From: Saccharothrix syringae | Lineage (GTDB): Bacteria > Actinomycetota > Actinomycetes > Mycobacteriales > Pseudonocardiaceae | Reading direction: 5' to 3' | DNA: 64,000 nt | Assembly (NCBI RefSeq): GCF_009498035.1 | Contig: NZ_CP034550.1 | Coordinates: 1,798,001-1,862,000, forward strand | In this document: positions 49,678-58,645 of the stretch, in pieces | Layout of the letters: each line of letters begins with the position of its first letter | Position numbering within the stretch: position 1 is the stretch's first letter | Notes under the pieces: generated by a model | The model's input: only the letters and a program-made list of their open reading frames with translations | Databases searched by the model: none | What the model was told of the DNA's origin: nothing | Made by a program: the position numbers and the translations under genes

Positions 49678-50310
49678 ATGAGTATCGAAGCCGTCTCGTG
49701 GGTGCTCAACAGCGCCCCCATCCCCCGCGACCGCCGCGACGCCTCGTCGTTGACCGTGGTCCTGCTGGGCCTGGCCAACCACGCCGACCCCGCCGGGCGC
49801 AACGCGTTCCCCGCCGTCTCCACGCTCACTCGCTACACGAGGCTGTCGGAGCGCTCGGTCCAGTACGCCCTGCGCGCGCTGGAGGAGCTGGACCTGATCC
49901 GCCCCTCGGACCCGACGATCGTCGCCGCGTACGTGAAGCGGTCCGACCGCCGTCCGCGCGGCTGGGACCTCGCGGTGCACCGCTGCGAGGGGGCTGTGGA
50001 CAACCCGGCGGACGGGGTGCAGAGTCTGCGCCCCGTCGACCTGCACGGGGTGCAAAACCAGCGCCACGGGGTGCAAACAGCGACGTCACGGGGTGCAGAG
50101 CTTGCACCCGAAACGTCCTTGAACCGTCCCAAGAACCGTCCTTCGCGCGAGCGCGCGCCCGAGGCGCGCTCGCTGCCGGCGGAGTGCGGCGAGTGCGACG
50201 CCCGGCCCGGCGACCCGATCAGCGCCCGGCTCATCTGGACCGACGAGGACCGCACGCAGTCCGTGCCGTGCCCGCGCTGCGCGCCGGCCCGGAGCGGGGG
50301 TGCCCGGTGA
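49678..50310 (+). CDS. helix-turn-helix replication/regulatory protein at element left end
   Basis: 210 residues from ATG 49678. VLLGLANHADPAGRNAFPAV and SERSVQYALRALEELDLIRP form a winged HTH of the kind found in phage and plasmid replication initiators. The middle (residues 100-150) repeats the GVQ motif (DGVQSL, HGVQNQ, HGVQTA), and the tail has CGECDARPGD and CPRCAPARSG, a likely zinc ribbon. It may regulate the transfer genes that follow. Confidence 0.75.
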   Translation: MSIEAVSWVLNSAPIPRDRRDASSLTVVLLGLANHADPAGRNAFPAVSTLTRYTRLSERSVQYALRALEELDLIRPSDPTIVAAYVKRSDRRPRGWDLAVHRCEGAVDNPADGVQSLRPVDLHGVQNQRHGVQTATSRGAELAPETSLNRPKNRPSRERAPEARSLPAECGECDARPGDPISARLIWTDEDRTQSVPCPRCAPARSGGAR

Positions 50311-50492
50311 CGCGCGCCCACCTGACCTACCGCGAGCCGCACGGCTGGACCTCCCCCGTCGAGTGCCTGCCCTCCCGCGAGGCCGCCGAATTCCTGCGCG
50401 ATGCCACGAACGCGCTGACCCCGGCCGCCGCTGAGCGCCGGACCTGGTCCATCACCACCTGCGACGACGAGAACTGTGGGGCACGCCGATGA
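50307..50492 (+). CDS. small hypothetical protein, 61 residues
   Basis: GTG 50307 overlaps the previous stop (GTGA), and its own stop overlaps the DUF2637 start (ATGA). The sequence (VTRAHLTYREPHGWTSPVEC, ending CDDENCGARR) has Cys at 20, 53 and 58. No family recognised; its coupling on both sides suggests it is translated. Confidence 0.6.
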   Translation: MTRAHLTYREPHGWTSPVECLPSREAAEFLRDATNALTPAAAERRTWSITTCDDENCGARR

Positions 50493-51559
50493 GCTGGGCA
50501 GAGGAGCGTCGGGCGGACCGCGTCACGGCGGCCGAGCAGCGCCGGGCGGACGAGGTGCTGCGGTTCGAGCAGCGTCGCGCCGACCGGGCCGCCGCCGTCG
50601 AGCAGCGCCGCGCGGAGAAGGACGCCGCGCGTGCCCGCCGTGCCGCGCTGGTCGCGGCGGTGGCCGGGTGGCTGCGCGGCCACACCCTGGACCTGCTGTT
50701 CGTGCCGGTCATCGTGGTCCCGGCGGTGCTGGCCTGGACTGCGATGGCCGCCTACGGCCGCGAGGTGTTCGGGCCGGTCGGGGTGCTGCTACCGCTGTTC
50801 AGCGAGGGCGCGATGTGGTGCTTCGCGTTCGCGGTGCCGATGGCGCAGCGCGCGGGCCGACCCACCGGGTGGCTGCACTGCGGTACGTGGGTGTTCGCGG
50901 CGGTCGCGGGCGGCCTGAACTACGTCCACGGCGCGACCGTCGCCCACGGCGTGGTGATGGCGCTGGTGTCGGTCGGCGGCGTCGTGGTGCACCAGCTCGT
51001 CACCGCCGCCCCGGCCCGCCGCCGCAGCCGCGCCGAGCGCGACGCCGCCCGGCTGGAGCGGCAGGCCGCTCGTCGGGTGCTGGCGGTGCGCCGCGCCGCC
51101 CTGCGCCAGGCGGTGGCGGAGCTGGCCGCCGACGGCACCGCCACGCTGGTGCACCGGCCCGGCACGGTCGCGCTGCGCCGCCGCGCGGGCCGCACCCGGC
51201 TGGTTCCCGCCACCGTTCCCGGGCTTCCCGTCGCCCCGGTCGCCGACGGGCTCGGCGACGAGTTGGCGGCGGAGGTGGCGGCGTTCCTGGCCGCCGTTCC
51301 CGCCGACGCGGGAAACGCCGGGAACCGGCCGGGAAAAGCGGAAACGTCCCCGGAGGGCGTCCCGGCGGAGGCGGCGGGAAAGGTCGCCGAGCACCTTTCC
51401 CGGGTCCGTGCCGCCATCGCGGACGGACGCCTGCCGGCCGCCCCCAGCCAGGCGGCCGTGCGCCGGTTCCTGCGGTGCCGCGCCGAGCACGCCGCGCTGG
51501 TGCACCGCGCCCTGACCGGTCGCGGTGACGACGACTCCCACCCGGCGGTGACGGCATGA
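50489..51559 (+). CDS. DUF2637 membrane protein (Spd-like transfer protein)
   Basis: 356 residues. A charged N-terminal region with repeated EQRRAD is followed by about four membrane helices (LLFVPVIVVPAVLAWTAMAA, GVLLPLFSEGAMWCFAFAV and two more), then a basic cytosolic region. DUF2637 proteins lie beside TraB in actinomycete conjugative elements and are thought to help plasmid spread inside the mycelium. Coupled to the TraB gene by ATGA. Confidence 0.8.
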   Translation: MSWAEERRADRVTAAEQRRADEVLRFEQRRADRAAAVEQRRAEKDAARARRAALVAAVAGWLRGHTLDLLFVPVIVVPAVLAWTAMAAYGREVFGPVGVLLPLFSEGAMWCFAFAVPMAQRAGRPTGWLHCGTWVFAAVAGGLNYVHGATVAHGVVMALVSVGGVVVHQLVTAAPARRRSRAERDAARLERQAARRVLAVRRAALRQAVAELAADGTATLVHRPGTVALRRRAGRTRLVPATVPGLPVAPVADGLGDELAAEVAAFLAAVPADAGNAGNRPGKAETSPEGVPAEAAGKVAEHLSRVRAAIADGRLPAAPSQAAVRRFLRCRAEHAALVHRALTGRGDDDSHPAVTA

Positions 51560-53745
51560 CCCGGGCGGCACGGAAGGACGACGACATGGCCGGCGAGCTG
51601 ATCCCGTTTCCCGGCGCGGCCACTCCCGCGACCGCCGACGAGCCGGGGCCGGTCGCGCCGGTCCCGGCCGCCGGGCCGGTGCAGCCCGCCGAGCCCGTGC
51701 TGGACGGCGAGTTGATCAGCGAAGCCGAGTACCGGCGCAGCAAGGCACGGCGGCTCGCCGAGTCCGCCATGTCCAAGCTGCCCGCGAAGTGGCAGAGCCC
51801 GGAGACCGCGAAGCAGGCCGGGGCCGCGCTGGCGGGCCGCGCCGCCCTCGCCCCGGTCCGCTACCCGGCGGCCGTCGGCCGGGGCCTGGTCGTGTCCGCC
51901 CGCGCCTGGTGGGCGTGGGTCCGGGTGGCCGACTTCTACGACGCCGCCCGCAGCAGCGACAGTCTCGCCAGCCGCTGGCAGGAGATCGCGGTGGTGCGCC
52001 GCCGCCGGGGCGTGATCACGCTGGTGGCGACCTGTGCGACCGGGCTGGGCGGCCTGGTGGTCGACTTGACCGCCGGGTCTGTGCCGCTGGCCGTGGCCGG
52101 TGGCGCGGTGTCCGTGGCGCTGGCCGTCGCCGGACGCCGCAAGGACGGCTCGCCGGGCCGTCAGGCCGTGCTCGGCGGCGCGCGGTCGCTGGCGATGCTG
52201 CTCGACGGCGACAACCTCGTCCAGGCGTTCCGCGACGCCGGGGTGATCGGCAAGGCGGACCGGCTGTACCTGGTGGAGCGACTGCGCCGCGACGACACCG
52301 GGTTCTCGCTGGTCGTGGACCTGCCCGCAGGCCGCCGTGCCTCCGACGTGATCGCGAAGCGGGAGACCCTGGCCTCCGCGCTGGCGGTGGACGAGGTCAG
52401 GTTGATCTTGGAGCGCGTCCGGGGCGACAAGGGGCACGCGGGCAGGCTCGCGGTGTGGATCGGCCACGCCGACCCGTACGCGGCCGACCCGGTGCCCAGC
52501 CCGCTGGCCACGGCCGCGAGCTGGGACCTGTGGAAGCCGGTGCCGTTCGGCACCACCGCCCGGGGCGCGGCCGTGAACCTGCCGGTGGTGTGGACGTCGC
52601 TGCTGATCGGCGCGATTCCCCGGCAGGGCAAGACGTTCGTGATGCGCCTGCCGATCACTGCCGCCGCGCTGGACCCGCACGTGCGGCTGATCATCGCCGA
52701 CGGCAAGGGTGGCAAGGACTTCCGCCCGTTCGAGCAGGTCGCCCACCGGTTCATCCGGGGCTCCCGGGAATCCGAAGCCCGCCGCCTGATCGCCGTGCTG
52801 GAGGAGTGCGCGGCGGACGTCGCCGACCGGTTCGACCGGCTCTCGGAGATGGACGACACCCTGTGCCCGGAGTCCAAGGTCACCCCGGAGATCACCCGCG
52901 ACCCGGCCCACCGGATGCCGCTGACCGTGATCGGCATCGACGAGATCCAGAACTACCTGGGGCTCGACATGCCGTTGAACGAGGATGAGCCCAAGGGCAA
53001 GCGGGTCGGGCAGCGGATCTACGAGCTGCTGACGTTCATCGCGAAGACCGGCCCGGCCGCCGGGTATTCGCTGGTCCTGGCGACGCAGCGGCCGGACGCG
53101 AAGGTGATCCCCGACGGCTTGCGCGGCCAGCTCGGGACGCGGTTCGCGTTGCGGGTGATGAACTGGCAGGCGTCCGAGACGATCATGGGTGCGGGCACCT
53201 ACAAGGCCGGTGTCGACGCCTCCAAGCTGCTCAGCAGCCACAAGGGGGTGGGCTTGCTGCTGGGCGCGGACGGCGAGACGGAGCTGTCCGCCGGGGACGC
53301 AGTGGTCGTGCGGACCCACCTGCTGCACATCGCCGCGATCCGGGCCGCGTGTGAGCGCGGCCGGGCGCTGCGCGAGCAGGCCGGGACGCTCACCGGGGAC
53401 GCGGCCGGCCAGAACGACCTGGCCGCCCTGGACCCCACGGTGGCCGCGCGCCTGGCCGACGAGGTGACCGCCACGGCCGGGCCGGAGCCGGTGGACGCGG
53501 AGTTGGTCGAGCTGCCCGCCGCCCTGGCGGCGCTGGCCGACGTGCTCGTCGACGACGAGCACGGCGTGGTCGCCGTCGCCGAGCTGGCGTCCCGCGTCGG
53601 CTGGTCCGCGAAGGCGCTGGGCGAGGCGCTGACCCGCGCCGGAGTGCCGTCGCCGACGCCGGCACGGCAGCGCGTCAACGGCTCCAAGAACGCCGTGAGC
53701 GTCGCCGATTTGGACGCGATCAGGGTCGCGATCGACGGCCGCTGA
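51556..53745 (+). CDS. TraB/FtsK-like conjugative DNA translocase
   Basis: 729 residues. Two or more membrane helices around residues 150-195 precede a RecA-like ATPase: Walker A IPRQGKTF with Lys359, Walker B TVIGIDEIQNYLG with Asp462, and LVLATQRPDAKVIPD. The C-terminal 60 residues (LASRVGWSAKALGEALTRAG) form a winged helix. In Streptomyces TraB this module binds octamer repeats in clt and moves double-stranded DNA between cells; candidate repeats lie just downstream (53746-53950). ATG 51586, with GGAAGGA upstream, is an alternative start. Confidence 0.9.
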   Translation: MTRAARKDDDMAGELIPFPGAATPATADEPGPVAPVPAAGPVQPAEPVLDGELISEAEYRRSKARRLAESAMSKLPAKWQSPETAKQAGAALAGRAALAPVRYPAAVGRGLVVSARAWWAWVRVADFYDAARSSDSLASRWQEIAVVRRRRGVITLVATCATGLGGLVVDLTAGSVPLAVAGGAVSVALAVAGRRKDGSPGRQAVLGGARSLAMLLDGDNLVQAFRDAGVIGKADRLYLVERLRRDDTGFSLVVDLPAGRRASDVIAKRETLASALAVDEVRLILERVRGDKGHAGRLAVWIGHADPYAADPVPSPLATAASWDLWKPVPFGTTARGAAVNLPVVWTSLLIGAIPRQGKTFVMRLPITAAALDPHVRLIIADGKGGKDFRPFEQVAHRFIRGSRESEARRLIAVLEECAADVADRFDRLSEMDDTLCPESKVTPEITRDPAHRMPLTVIGIDEIQNYLGLDMPLNEDEPKGKRVGQRIYELLTFIAKTGPAAGYSLVLATQRPDAKVIPDGLRGQLGTRFALRVMNWQASETIMGAGTYKAGVDASKLLSSHKGVGLLLGADGETELSAGDAVVVRTHLLHIAAIRAACERGRALREQAGTLTGDAAGQNDLAALDPTVAARLADEVTATAGPEPVDAELVELPAALAALADVLVDDEHGVVAVAELASRVGWSAKALGEALTRAGVPSPTPARQRVNGSKNAVSVADLDAIRVAIDGR

Positions 53746-53950
53746 GGTCCGCACAGGGGTCGGCACACGTGTGCCGACCCCTGCCGCCGCTGTGCCGACC
53801 TCCCGAAGGGGTCGACACAGGCCCTGAGCTGCACGGACAGGCCGTGTGCCGACCTTGGAGGGTCAGCCCGCGGCCTCCCCCGAAACGCCCCGCACAGGCC
53901 CGCTGAGCGGCCTGTGCCGACCGGTCGGCACACCGACCGGGGTCCGCACA
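53746..53950. repeat. Candidate transfer locus clt: nine GGTCGGCACA decamers
   Basis: Exact decamers (either strand) start at 53758, 53770, 53791, 53845, 53913 and 53923; one-mismatch copies at 53746, 53810 and 53941. The pair at 53758/53770 forms a perfect 22-bp palindrome and the pair at 53913/53923 a back-to-back one. No gene lies in this 220-bp gap after the translocase gene. Confidence 0.75.
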
Positions 53951-53967
53951 CCAACCAGGAGGACACC

Positions 53968-54120
53968 GTGCCCACGATCAACACCTCGCGCGAGTTCAGG
54001 CCCGGCCGCTGGCTGGCCCTGGCCGCCGCCGCGTGCGTCGCCGCGTACGTGTTCGGCTTGATCAGCGCCACGCCCGACGGCACCACGACCGCCCCGCCGT
54101 CGGCGGTCTGCGCGCCCTGA
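53968..54120 (+). CDS. small membrane protein, 50 residues
   Basis: GTG 53968 is preceded by AGGAGGA at ideal distance. MPTINTSREFRPGRW is followed by one membrane helix (LALAAAACVAAYVFGLI) and a short outer tail with one Cys. Such small single-pass proteins are common next to TraB in these elements; function unknown. Confidence 0.7.
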   Translation: MPTINTSREFRPGRWLALAAAACVAAYVFGLISATPDGTTTAPPSAVCAP

Positions 54121-54142
54121 CGACGACTCCGAGGTCTTGAGG

Positions 54143-54172
54143 AGTGGCCCCGGTCACATGGCCGGGGCCACT
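54143..54172 (+). terminator. 11-bp hairpin after the small membrane protein gene
   Basis: AGTGGCCCCGG (54143-54153) pairs with CCGGGGCCACT (54162-54172) around an 8-base loop. It separates the transfer module from the operator region. Confidence 0.6.
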
Positions 54173-54191
54173 TCTCGCGCCCTTTGTCGCG

Positions 54192-54307
54192 CCGAGTTAA
54201 TTCGACTTGTCTCCCCTTTTCGGAGTTTGCGCAGGATATGGCGTCGGCCGTACCGAGTTAACTCGGCTAGTCTCTCCTCCGGCATTTGACGCGCCGAGTT
54301 AACTCGG
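54192..54307. promoter_or_regulatory. Three copies of CCGAGTTAACTCGG operator
   Basis: Perfect palindromes at 54253-54266 and 54294-54307 and a worn copy (CCGAGTTAATTCGA) at 54192-54205. Each of the first two is followed by a (C)T(A/T)GTCTC-type stretch. This low-GC region lies before the next gene and looks like the binding zone of an element repressor. No matching repressor gene is identified in the window. Confidence 0.65.
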
Positions 54308-54406
54308 GAAGGAAACCCCTGGTCAGACGGGGTGCTGCGGTTGCATAGTGCACCCGCATAGCGCTACCGTCGGCGGCGTAAAACGACCGGCCACCTGGGA
54401 GGAAAA

Positions 54407-54634
54407 ATGGCTGATCGGAAGCCCTCCGAAAGGCACCGTGCGGCAGCGCTCGCGCGGTGGAGCCGTCGCACGCCGGAACAGCGGCGCGCCGAGAGCGCCA
54501 ACGCCGTGAACGCGATGCGGGCCGCGTTGCGGGCACGGCTGGACCCGGACGGCCGACTGACGGCCGAGCAGTACCGGCAGGCAGTCAGCCGACACATGGC
54601 CGACCTGGCGCGTGCCCGGCACGCGGCGGCCTGA
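54407..54634 (+). CDS. small basic protein, 75 residues
   Basis: GGGAGGAAAA precedes the ATG. MADRKPSERHRAAALARWSR and two further Arg/Ala-rich helices (TPEQRRAESANAVNAMRAAL and [11 protein letters not shown]) suggest a small DNA-binding or helical protein. No family recognised. It is followed by the two-tier hairpin at 54667-54716. Confidence 0.65.
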   Translation: MADRKPSERHRAAALARWSRRTPEQRRAESANAVNAMRAALRARLDPDGRLTAEQYRQAVSRHMADLARARHAAA

Positions 54635-54666
54635 CCAAGGGGTCAACCTCACCCCGAGAAGCAAGA

Positions 54667-54716
54667 GGCCCCGCTTCGAGGTTCCGCGTGTTGGTAGCAC
54701 GCGGCGAAGCGGGGCC
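54667..54716 (+). terminator. Two-tier hairpin
   Basis: Outer 12-bp stem GGCCCCGCTTCG (54667-54678) with 54705-54716, inner 7-bp stem (54684-54690 with 54698-54704), and a 5-base bulge on one side only. Probably a terminator; a structured RNA is possible. Confidence 0.5.
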
Positions 54717-54824
54717 AGAGATCGGAACCCCTTCACAGGAACCGACTCGTCCCGAGTCTAGCCGGCCAAAGCTGGCTCGTGAACCGGGACGGGGACGTTC
54801 CGCACGTCCCAAAGGACTCCCACA

Positions 54825-55190
54825 ATGGTGTCACACCCGGTCGACCTGCGCGAACCCCGCCGCTGCGTGGACTGCAACGCCGACCTCGTGCCCACCGGGC
54901 ACGGCCCGTTCTCCCTCGTGCACGAGGCGAGCTGCCCCGTCGCAATGGACGACCGCGCGCAGCGCGCCGCCGACTTCGCGTGGCTGACGGCCCACCCCGG
55001 CGAGGTCCGCGACCGCGAGCCCAGCGCCGGCGAGCGCGAGATGATCCGCATGCTGGGCGCACCCCGCAAGGTCGTCCGCTCCGTCCGCGTGCAGGTCAGC
55101 GCGCACCACGGCGGGCGGCTGATCATCTTCCACCAGCGCGGCAGGGCGCTCGTCGCCACCGCCGACGTGCCCCGTGGCGGTGCGGCATGA
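54825..55190 (+). CDS. small zinc-finger-like protein upstream of rep
   Basis: 121 residues, with AAAGGA before the ATG. CVDCNADLVPTG and EASCPVAMD suggest a zinc site; the second half has DREPSAGEREMIRMLGAP and a basic strand-rich tail. The stop overlaps the replication gene start (ATGA). Unknown family; coupling suggests a role in replication control. Confidence 0.6.
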   Translation: MVSHPVDLREPRRCVDCNADLVPTGHGPFSLVHEASCPVAMDDRAQRAADFAWLTAHPGEVRDREPSAGEREMIRMLGAPRKVVRSVRVQVSAHHGGRLIIFHQRGRALVATADVPRGGAA

Positions 55191-58100
55191 GCACCCCGAC
55201 CGCCGACACGGCGCTGATCGCCGAGTACGCCAAGCACCGCTTCGGGATTCACGAGCTGGGCGGCTACCACCTGGGCATCACCGCCATTCGCCACGGTGGC
55301 CGGGTGGAGAACGTCAGCGTCCCCGCCGACGACCTCGACGCCATCACCGCGACCGTGGCCCGCTACGCCGACGACCCCGGCGTGATGGGCGTGTTCGACT
55401 CGCAGACGTTGAGCCGCAAGCCGATCAGGGCGGGCCACCGCTACACCAGCGCCGACGCCGACGCGCTCCTGAGCTGCTGGGCGGAGGTCGACTTCGGCAA
55501 GCCCGACGCGCCGCCCACCCTGCACGACGCGCTGCGAGTGGTCGACGCGGTCGGCCTGCCGCCCACGACGATCAAGCACAGCGGTAACGGCATCCACGTC
55601 TCGTGGGCGCTGCCCGAGCCGTGGGAGCTGAACACCGACGCCGACCGGCGCGAGGCCGCCGAGCTGGAGCGCAACCTGGTCCGCAGCGTCGCTTTCCGCG
55701 CGCACGAGCTGGGCCTGTGGAAGGTCGACCGCATCCACGACCTGGCCCGCGTGCTGCGCACCCCCGGCAGCGTGAACCGGAAGAACCTGGCCGACCCGAA
55801 GCCGGTCACGATCCTGTCCCACGAGCCCGGCCGCGTGTACGAGGCCGACGACGTGCGGGCCGTGCTGGTCGAGAAGCGCTACCTGGACTCGATGAACACC
55901 GCCGGTGGCGTCACCGACGCCGACCAGCGCGCCGTGCTCGCACGCGTCAGCCTGGGCAGGGCGTGGGCCGAGGCGCGGCGCGGTGCCGCGCAGGAGCTGG
56001 TGGACATGATCGAGGACAGCGGCCTGGACGTCCGACTCCCGGAACTGTGGCGCGAAGCCGCAAAGCCGACCGTGGACGACAGCAGCGCGGATCTCGGGCT
56101 GGCTAACAGCACCTTCGCGCTGTTCCGCTCCATGGGCGAGGACCAGGCGCTGCACAAGGCCGCCGTGGTGATCATGGGCAGCCGTCTGCGCACCGGCCGC
56201 CGCGTGGAGAAGCTCGACCCCGGCCGGCGCATCGACTACGTGACGCGCACGCTCGCGTTGGTCGTCAAGCCGCGCGAGGACCGCACGCCCACCGTCGTCA
56301 CCGAGGAGGGCATCGCCCCTGTGACCGCCGCCGTCGAGCCGACCACCGACACCCCGGCCGTGACGGACGAGGCCCTGGAGTCGCTGCTGGCCTCCGAGCC
56401 GTCCGCCGAGAACGCCCCGACCACGTCGACCAAGGGCGAGGGCACCAAGAGCAAGAAGCCGAAGCGCCGCCGCGAGGCGGACGAGGCCCACGAGGCGGGC
56501 AACGGGTTGCCCGACGTGATCGTGACCGGCCGACCGCTGCGCGACACCGAGGCCGACGCCCGCAAGTTCCTCGCCCTCGCCCAGATCGAGAAGCCGATGA
56601 TCTTCCACTACGCGGACGCCGGGCTGGTCGAGATCGACCCGAGGACCGGCGAGATGAAGACCATCGCCCCCGCACGCCTGGCCCTGCTGCTCAACACCGT
56701 CATGAACTTCCGCGAGAGGCACACCGAGGAGGCCGACGACGGCACCAAGACCGTCAAGCTGACCCACACGCCGAAGGTGCCGTTCGACATCGTGGCCGCC
56801 CTGCACTCCGCGCCCGGCCTGATCGGCGTCCCGGAGCTGAAGAGGATCGCCAAGCTGCCGTACTTCGCCGAGGACGGCACGCTGGTCACCTCGCCGGGCT
56901 ACAACCGCAAGACTGGCATCTACCTGCACCGTGGGCCGGACAGCCCGCTGATCCCCGAGGTCTCCGCCAAGCCCTCCCCGGAGGAGCTGCGCGTGGCCCT
57001 GGAGCTGTTCACCCAGGATTTGTTGATCGATTTCCCGTTCGAGACCGACGCCGACCGCACCGCCGCCATGACCATGCCGATCACCCTGCTGGCCCGCGAG
57101 ATGATCCGGGGCGCGTGCCCCCTGTTCATGATCGACACTCCCCGCCCCGGCACCGGCAAGGGCAAGCTCGTCAGCGGCCTGGTCAAGCCGTTCGACCCCG
57201 AATTCGCGTTCAGCATCGCGCCCACGGGCTCGGACGAGTGGCCCAAGAGCCTGGTCGCGGCCATGCGCAAGGGGCGGCCCACGGTCGCGTTCGACAACAT
57301 CAACGCCGCCCTGGACTCCGGGGCGCTGGCCGCCGCCGTCACCGAATGGCCGTTCGTCCGCAACCGCCTGATGGGCACCCACGAGGAGATCGTGCTGCCC
57401 ACCCCCGCCCTGTGGGTCGGCACCGGCAACTCCGTCACCGCCTCCAGCGAGCTGGCGCGCAGGATCGTCCGCGTGCGGCTCGACGCCAAGACCGCCAAGC
57501 CCGAGGAGCGCACCGGGTTCAAGCACCCGGAGATCCTGGACTGGATCGAGGAGCACACGCCGCAGCTCATCTGGGCCGCGTTGACCATGATCCAGTCGTG
57601 GATCGCGGCCGGGCGGCCCATCGCGGCCGACCTGCCGAAGTTCGGCAGCTTCGAGAGGTGGACCCGGATCGTCGGCTCCATCGCCGCCCACGTGGGGATG
57701 CCCGACTTCCTGAAGAACCGCAGCGCCGCCAGCGCGGACATCGACACCGAGACCGAGCTGATCATGGCCTTCTGCACCACGTGGGCGCACGACCCCGGCC
57801 GCGACCCGATCAAGGACGAGACGGGCGAAATCCGCGACCCCGGCCGCCCGTCCTGCGCCAACCGCGCGGTCCGCGTGGACGAGCTGCTGGAGCTGGTGGA
57901 CGAGTACAAGCTGGAGCTGCCCGCGCAGATCGGCCCTCAGGGCACCGACCGGCGCTCGAAGTTCGGGACCTGGCTCCGCAAGGTCATCGCCGCCCCCGTT
58001 GGCCCGTACAGCTTCGTCAAGACCCGGCCGCGCAACGTCGCGCACTACCGCCTGGTGGACGACGGCACCGGGGAGTTCGACGAAGGCGGCATCACCATCG

Positions 58101-58270
58101 ACCCCGAGCCGACCAGCAAGCACACGCCCCGCGCGAACCCCCCGACCAAGCCCAAGGCCCAGCCCGCCCCGGAACCGGAGACCGCCCCGGAGCCCACGGT
58201 GGGCGGGTACGCCAGCGACGAGGACGAGGCGCGCTGGGAAGCCCTCATGAACGAGGAGCCCGCCGCCTGA
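55187..58270 (+). CDS. primase-polymerase / helicase replication protein of an AICE
   Basis: 1027 residues. The N-terminal archaeo-eukaryotic primase domain shows Glu100-x-Asp102 in WAEVDFG, HSGNGIHVSWAL (His137) and DLARVLRTPGSVNRK. After a charged linker (about residues 400-450) comes a P-loop ATPase: GTGKGKL near residue 655, Walker B VAFDNIN near 703, and SELARRIVRVRL as sensor/arginine finger. The P-loop has Gly-Lys-Leu where Ser/Thr is usual. Such proteins start replication of the excised circle. The candidate origin is directly downstream. Confidence 0.88.
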   Translation: MSTPTADTALIAEYAKHRFGIHELGGYHLGITAIRHGGRVENVSVPADDLDAITATVARYADDPGVMGVFDSQTLSRKPIRAGHRYTSADADALLSCWAEVDFGKPDAPPTLHDALRVVDAVGLPPTTIKHSGNGIHVSWALPEPWELNTDADRREAAELERNLVRSVAFRAHELGLWKVDRIHDLARVLRTPGSVNRKNLADPKPVTILSHEPGRVYEADDVRAVLVEKRYLDSMNTAGGVTDADQRAVLARVSLGRAWAEARRGAAQELVDMIEDSGLDVRLPELWREAAKPTVDDSSADLGLANSTFALFRSMGEDQALHKAAVVIMGSRLRTGRRVEKLDPGRRIDYVTRTLALVVKPREDRTPTVVTEEGIAPVTAAVEPTTDTPAVTDEALESLLASEPSAENAPTTSTKGEGTKSKKPKRRREADEAHEAGNGLPDVIVTGRPLRDTEADARKFLALAQIEKPMIFHYADAGLVEIDPRTGEMKTIAPARLALLLNTVMNFRERHTEEADDGTKTVKLTHTPKVPFDIVAALHSAPGLIGVPELKRIAKLPYFAEDGTLVTSPGYNRKTGIYLHRGPDSPLIPEVSAKPSPEELRVALELFTQDLLIDFPFETDADRTAAMTMPITLLAREMIRGACPLFMIDTPRPGTGKGKLVSGLVKPFDPEFAFSIAPTGSDEWPKSLVAAMRKGRPTVAFDNINAALDSGALAAAVTEWPFVRNRLMGTHEEIVLPTPALWVGTGNSVTASSELARRIVRVRLDAKTAKPEERTGFKHPEILDWIEEHTPQLIWAALTMIQSWIAAGRPIAADLPKFGSFERWTRIVGSIAAHVGMPDFLKNRSAASADIDTETELIMAFCTTWAHDPGRDPIKDETGEIRDPGRPSCANRAVRVDELLELVDEYKLELPAQIGPQGTDRRSKFGTWLRKVIAAPVGPYSFVKTRPRNVAHYRLVDDGTGEFDEGGITIDPEPTSKHTPRANPPTKPKAQPAPEPETAPEPTVGGYASDEDEARWEALMNEEPAA

Positions 58271-58337
58271 TCCACGGCACCACCCACACGGCCCCCCGAT
58301 CCACACGGACGGGGGGCCGTTCCGCGTCCGGCGGCAG

Positions 58338-58645
58338 GGCCTGGGTTAGGGCCTGGGTTAGGTGCGAGCAGGGTCCGGGTTAGGGGGTGGGTTAGGTGCC
58401 CACAACGTTCTGACCAGGCAAGGTTAGGTGGGTTAGGTGCTCCCTTGACCTCTACGCGGGTAGCGAGGTTGTGGTCGTCGTGGTTATCCCGTGCGCCGTG
58501 TGGGCGTGTACGCGCTCGTGTGGGCCTCCGGTGGACCCCGCTGCACCTAACCCACCTAACCTCCCCAGGTCAGAGCGTTGGGCGCACCTAACCTCCCCCC
58601 TAACCCAGCGGGGTGGAGCACCTAACCTTGCACCTAACCCAGCGC
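58338..58645. repeat. Candidate origin of replication: large inverted repeat with 12 GGTTAGG-core octamers
   Basis: GGGTTAGG octamers on the plus strand start at 58343, 58355, 58377, 58389, 58421 (first base A) and 58430. Their reverse complements start at 58546, 58555, 58587, 58599, 58621 and 58633. The gaps are 12-22-12-32-9 and 9-32-12-22-12, perfect mirror images, so the arms (58338-58440 and 58543-58645) form one long imperfect inverted repeat; AACG-x-TCTGACC is also shared. The 102-bp centre contains CTAC-GCGG-GTAG and TTATCCCG. Confidence 0.8.

Noticed and set aside
58338..58645. Linear replicon telomere, suggested by TTAGGG-like units
   Set aside because: The array is internal, arranged as an inverted repeat next to a replication gene; actinomycete telomeres have different palindromes and terminal proteins.
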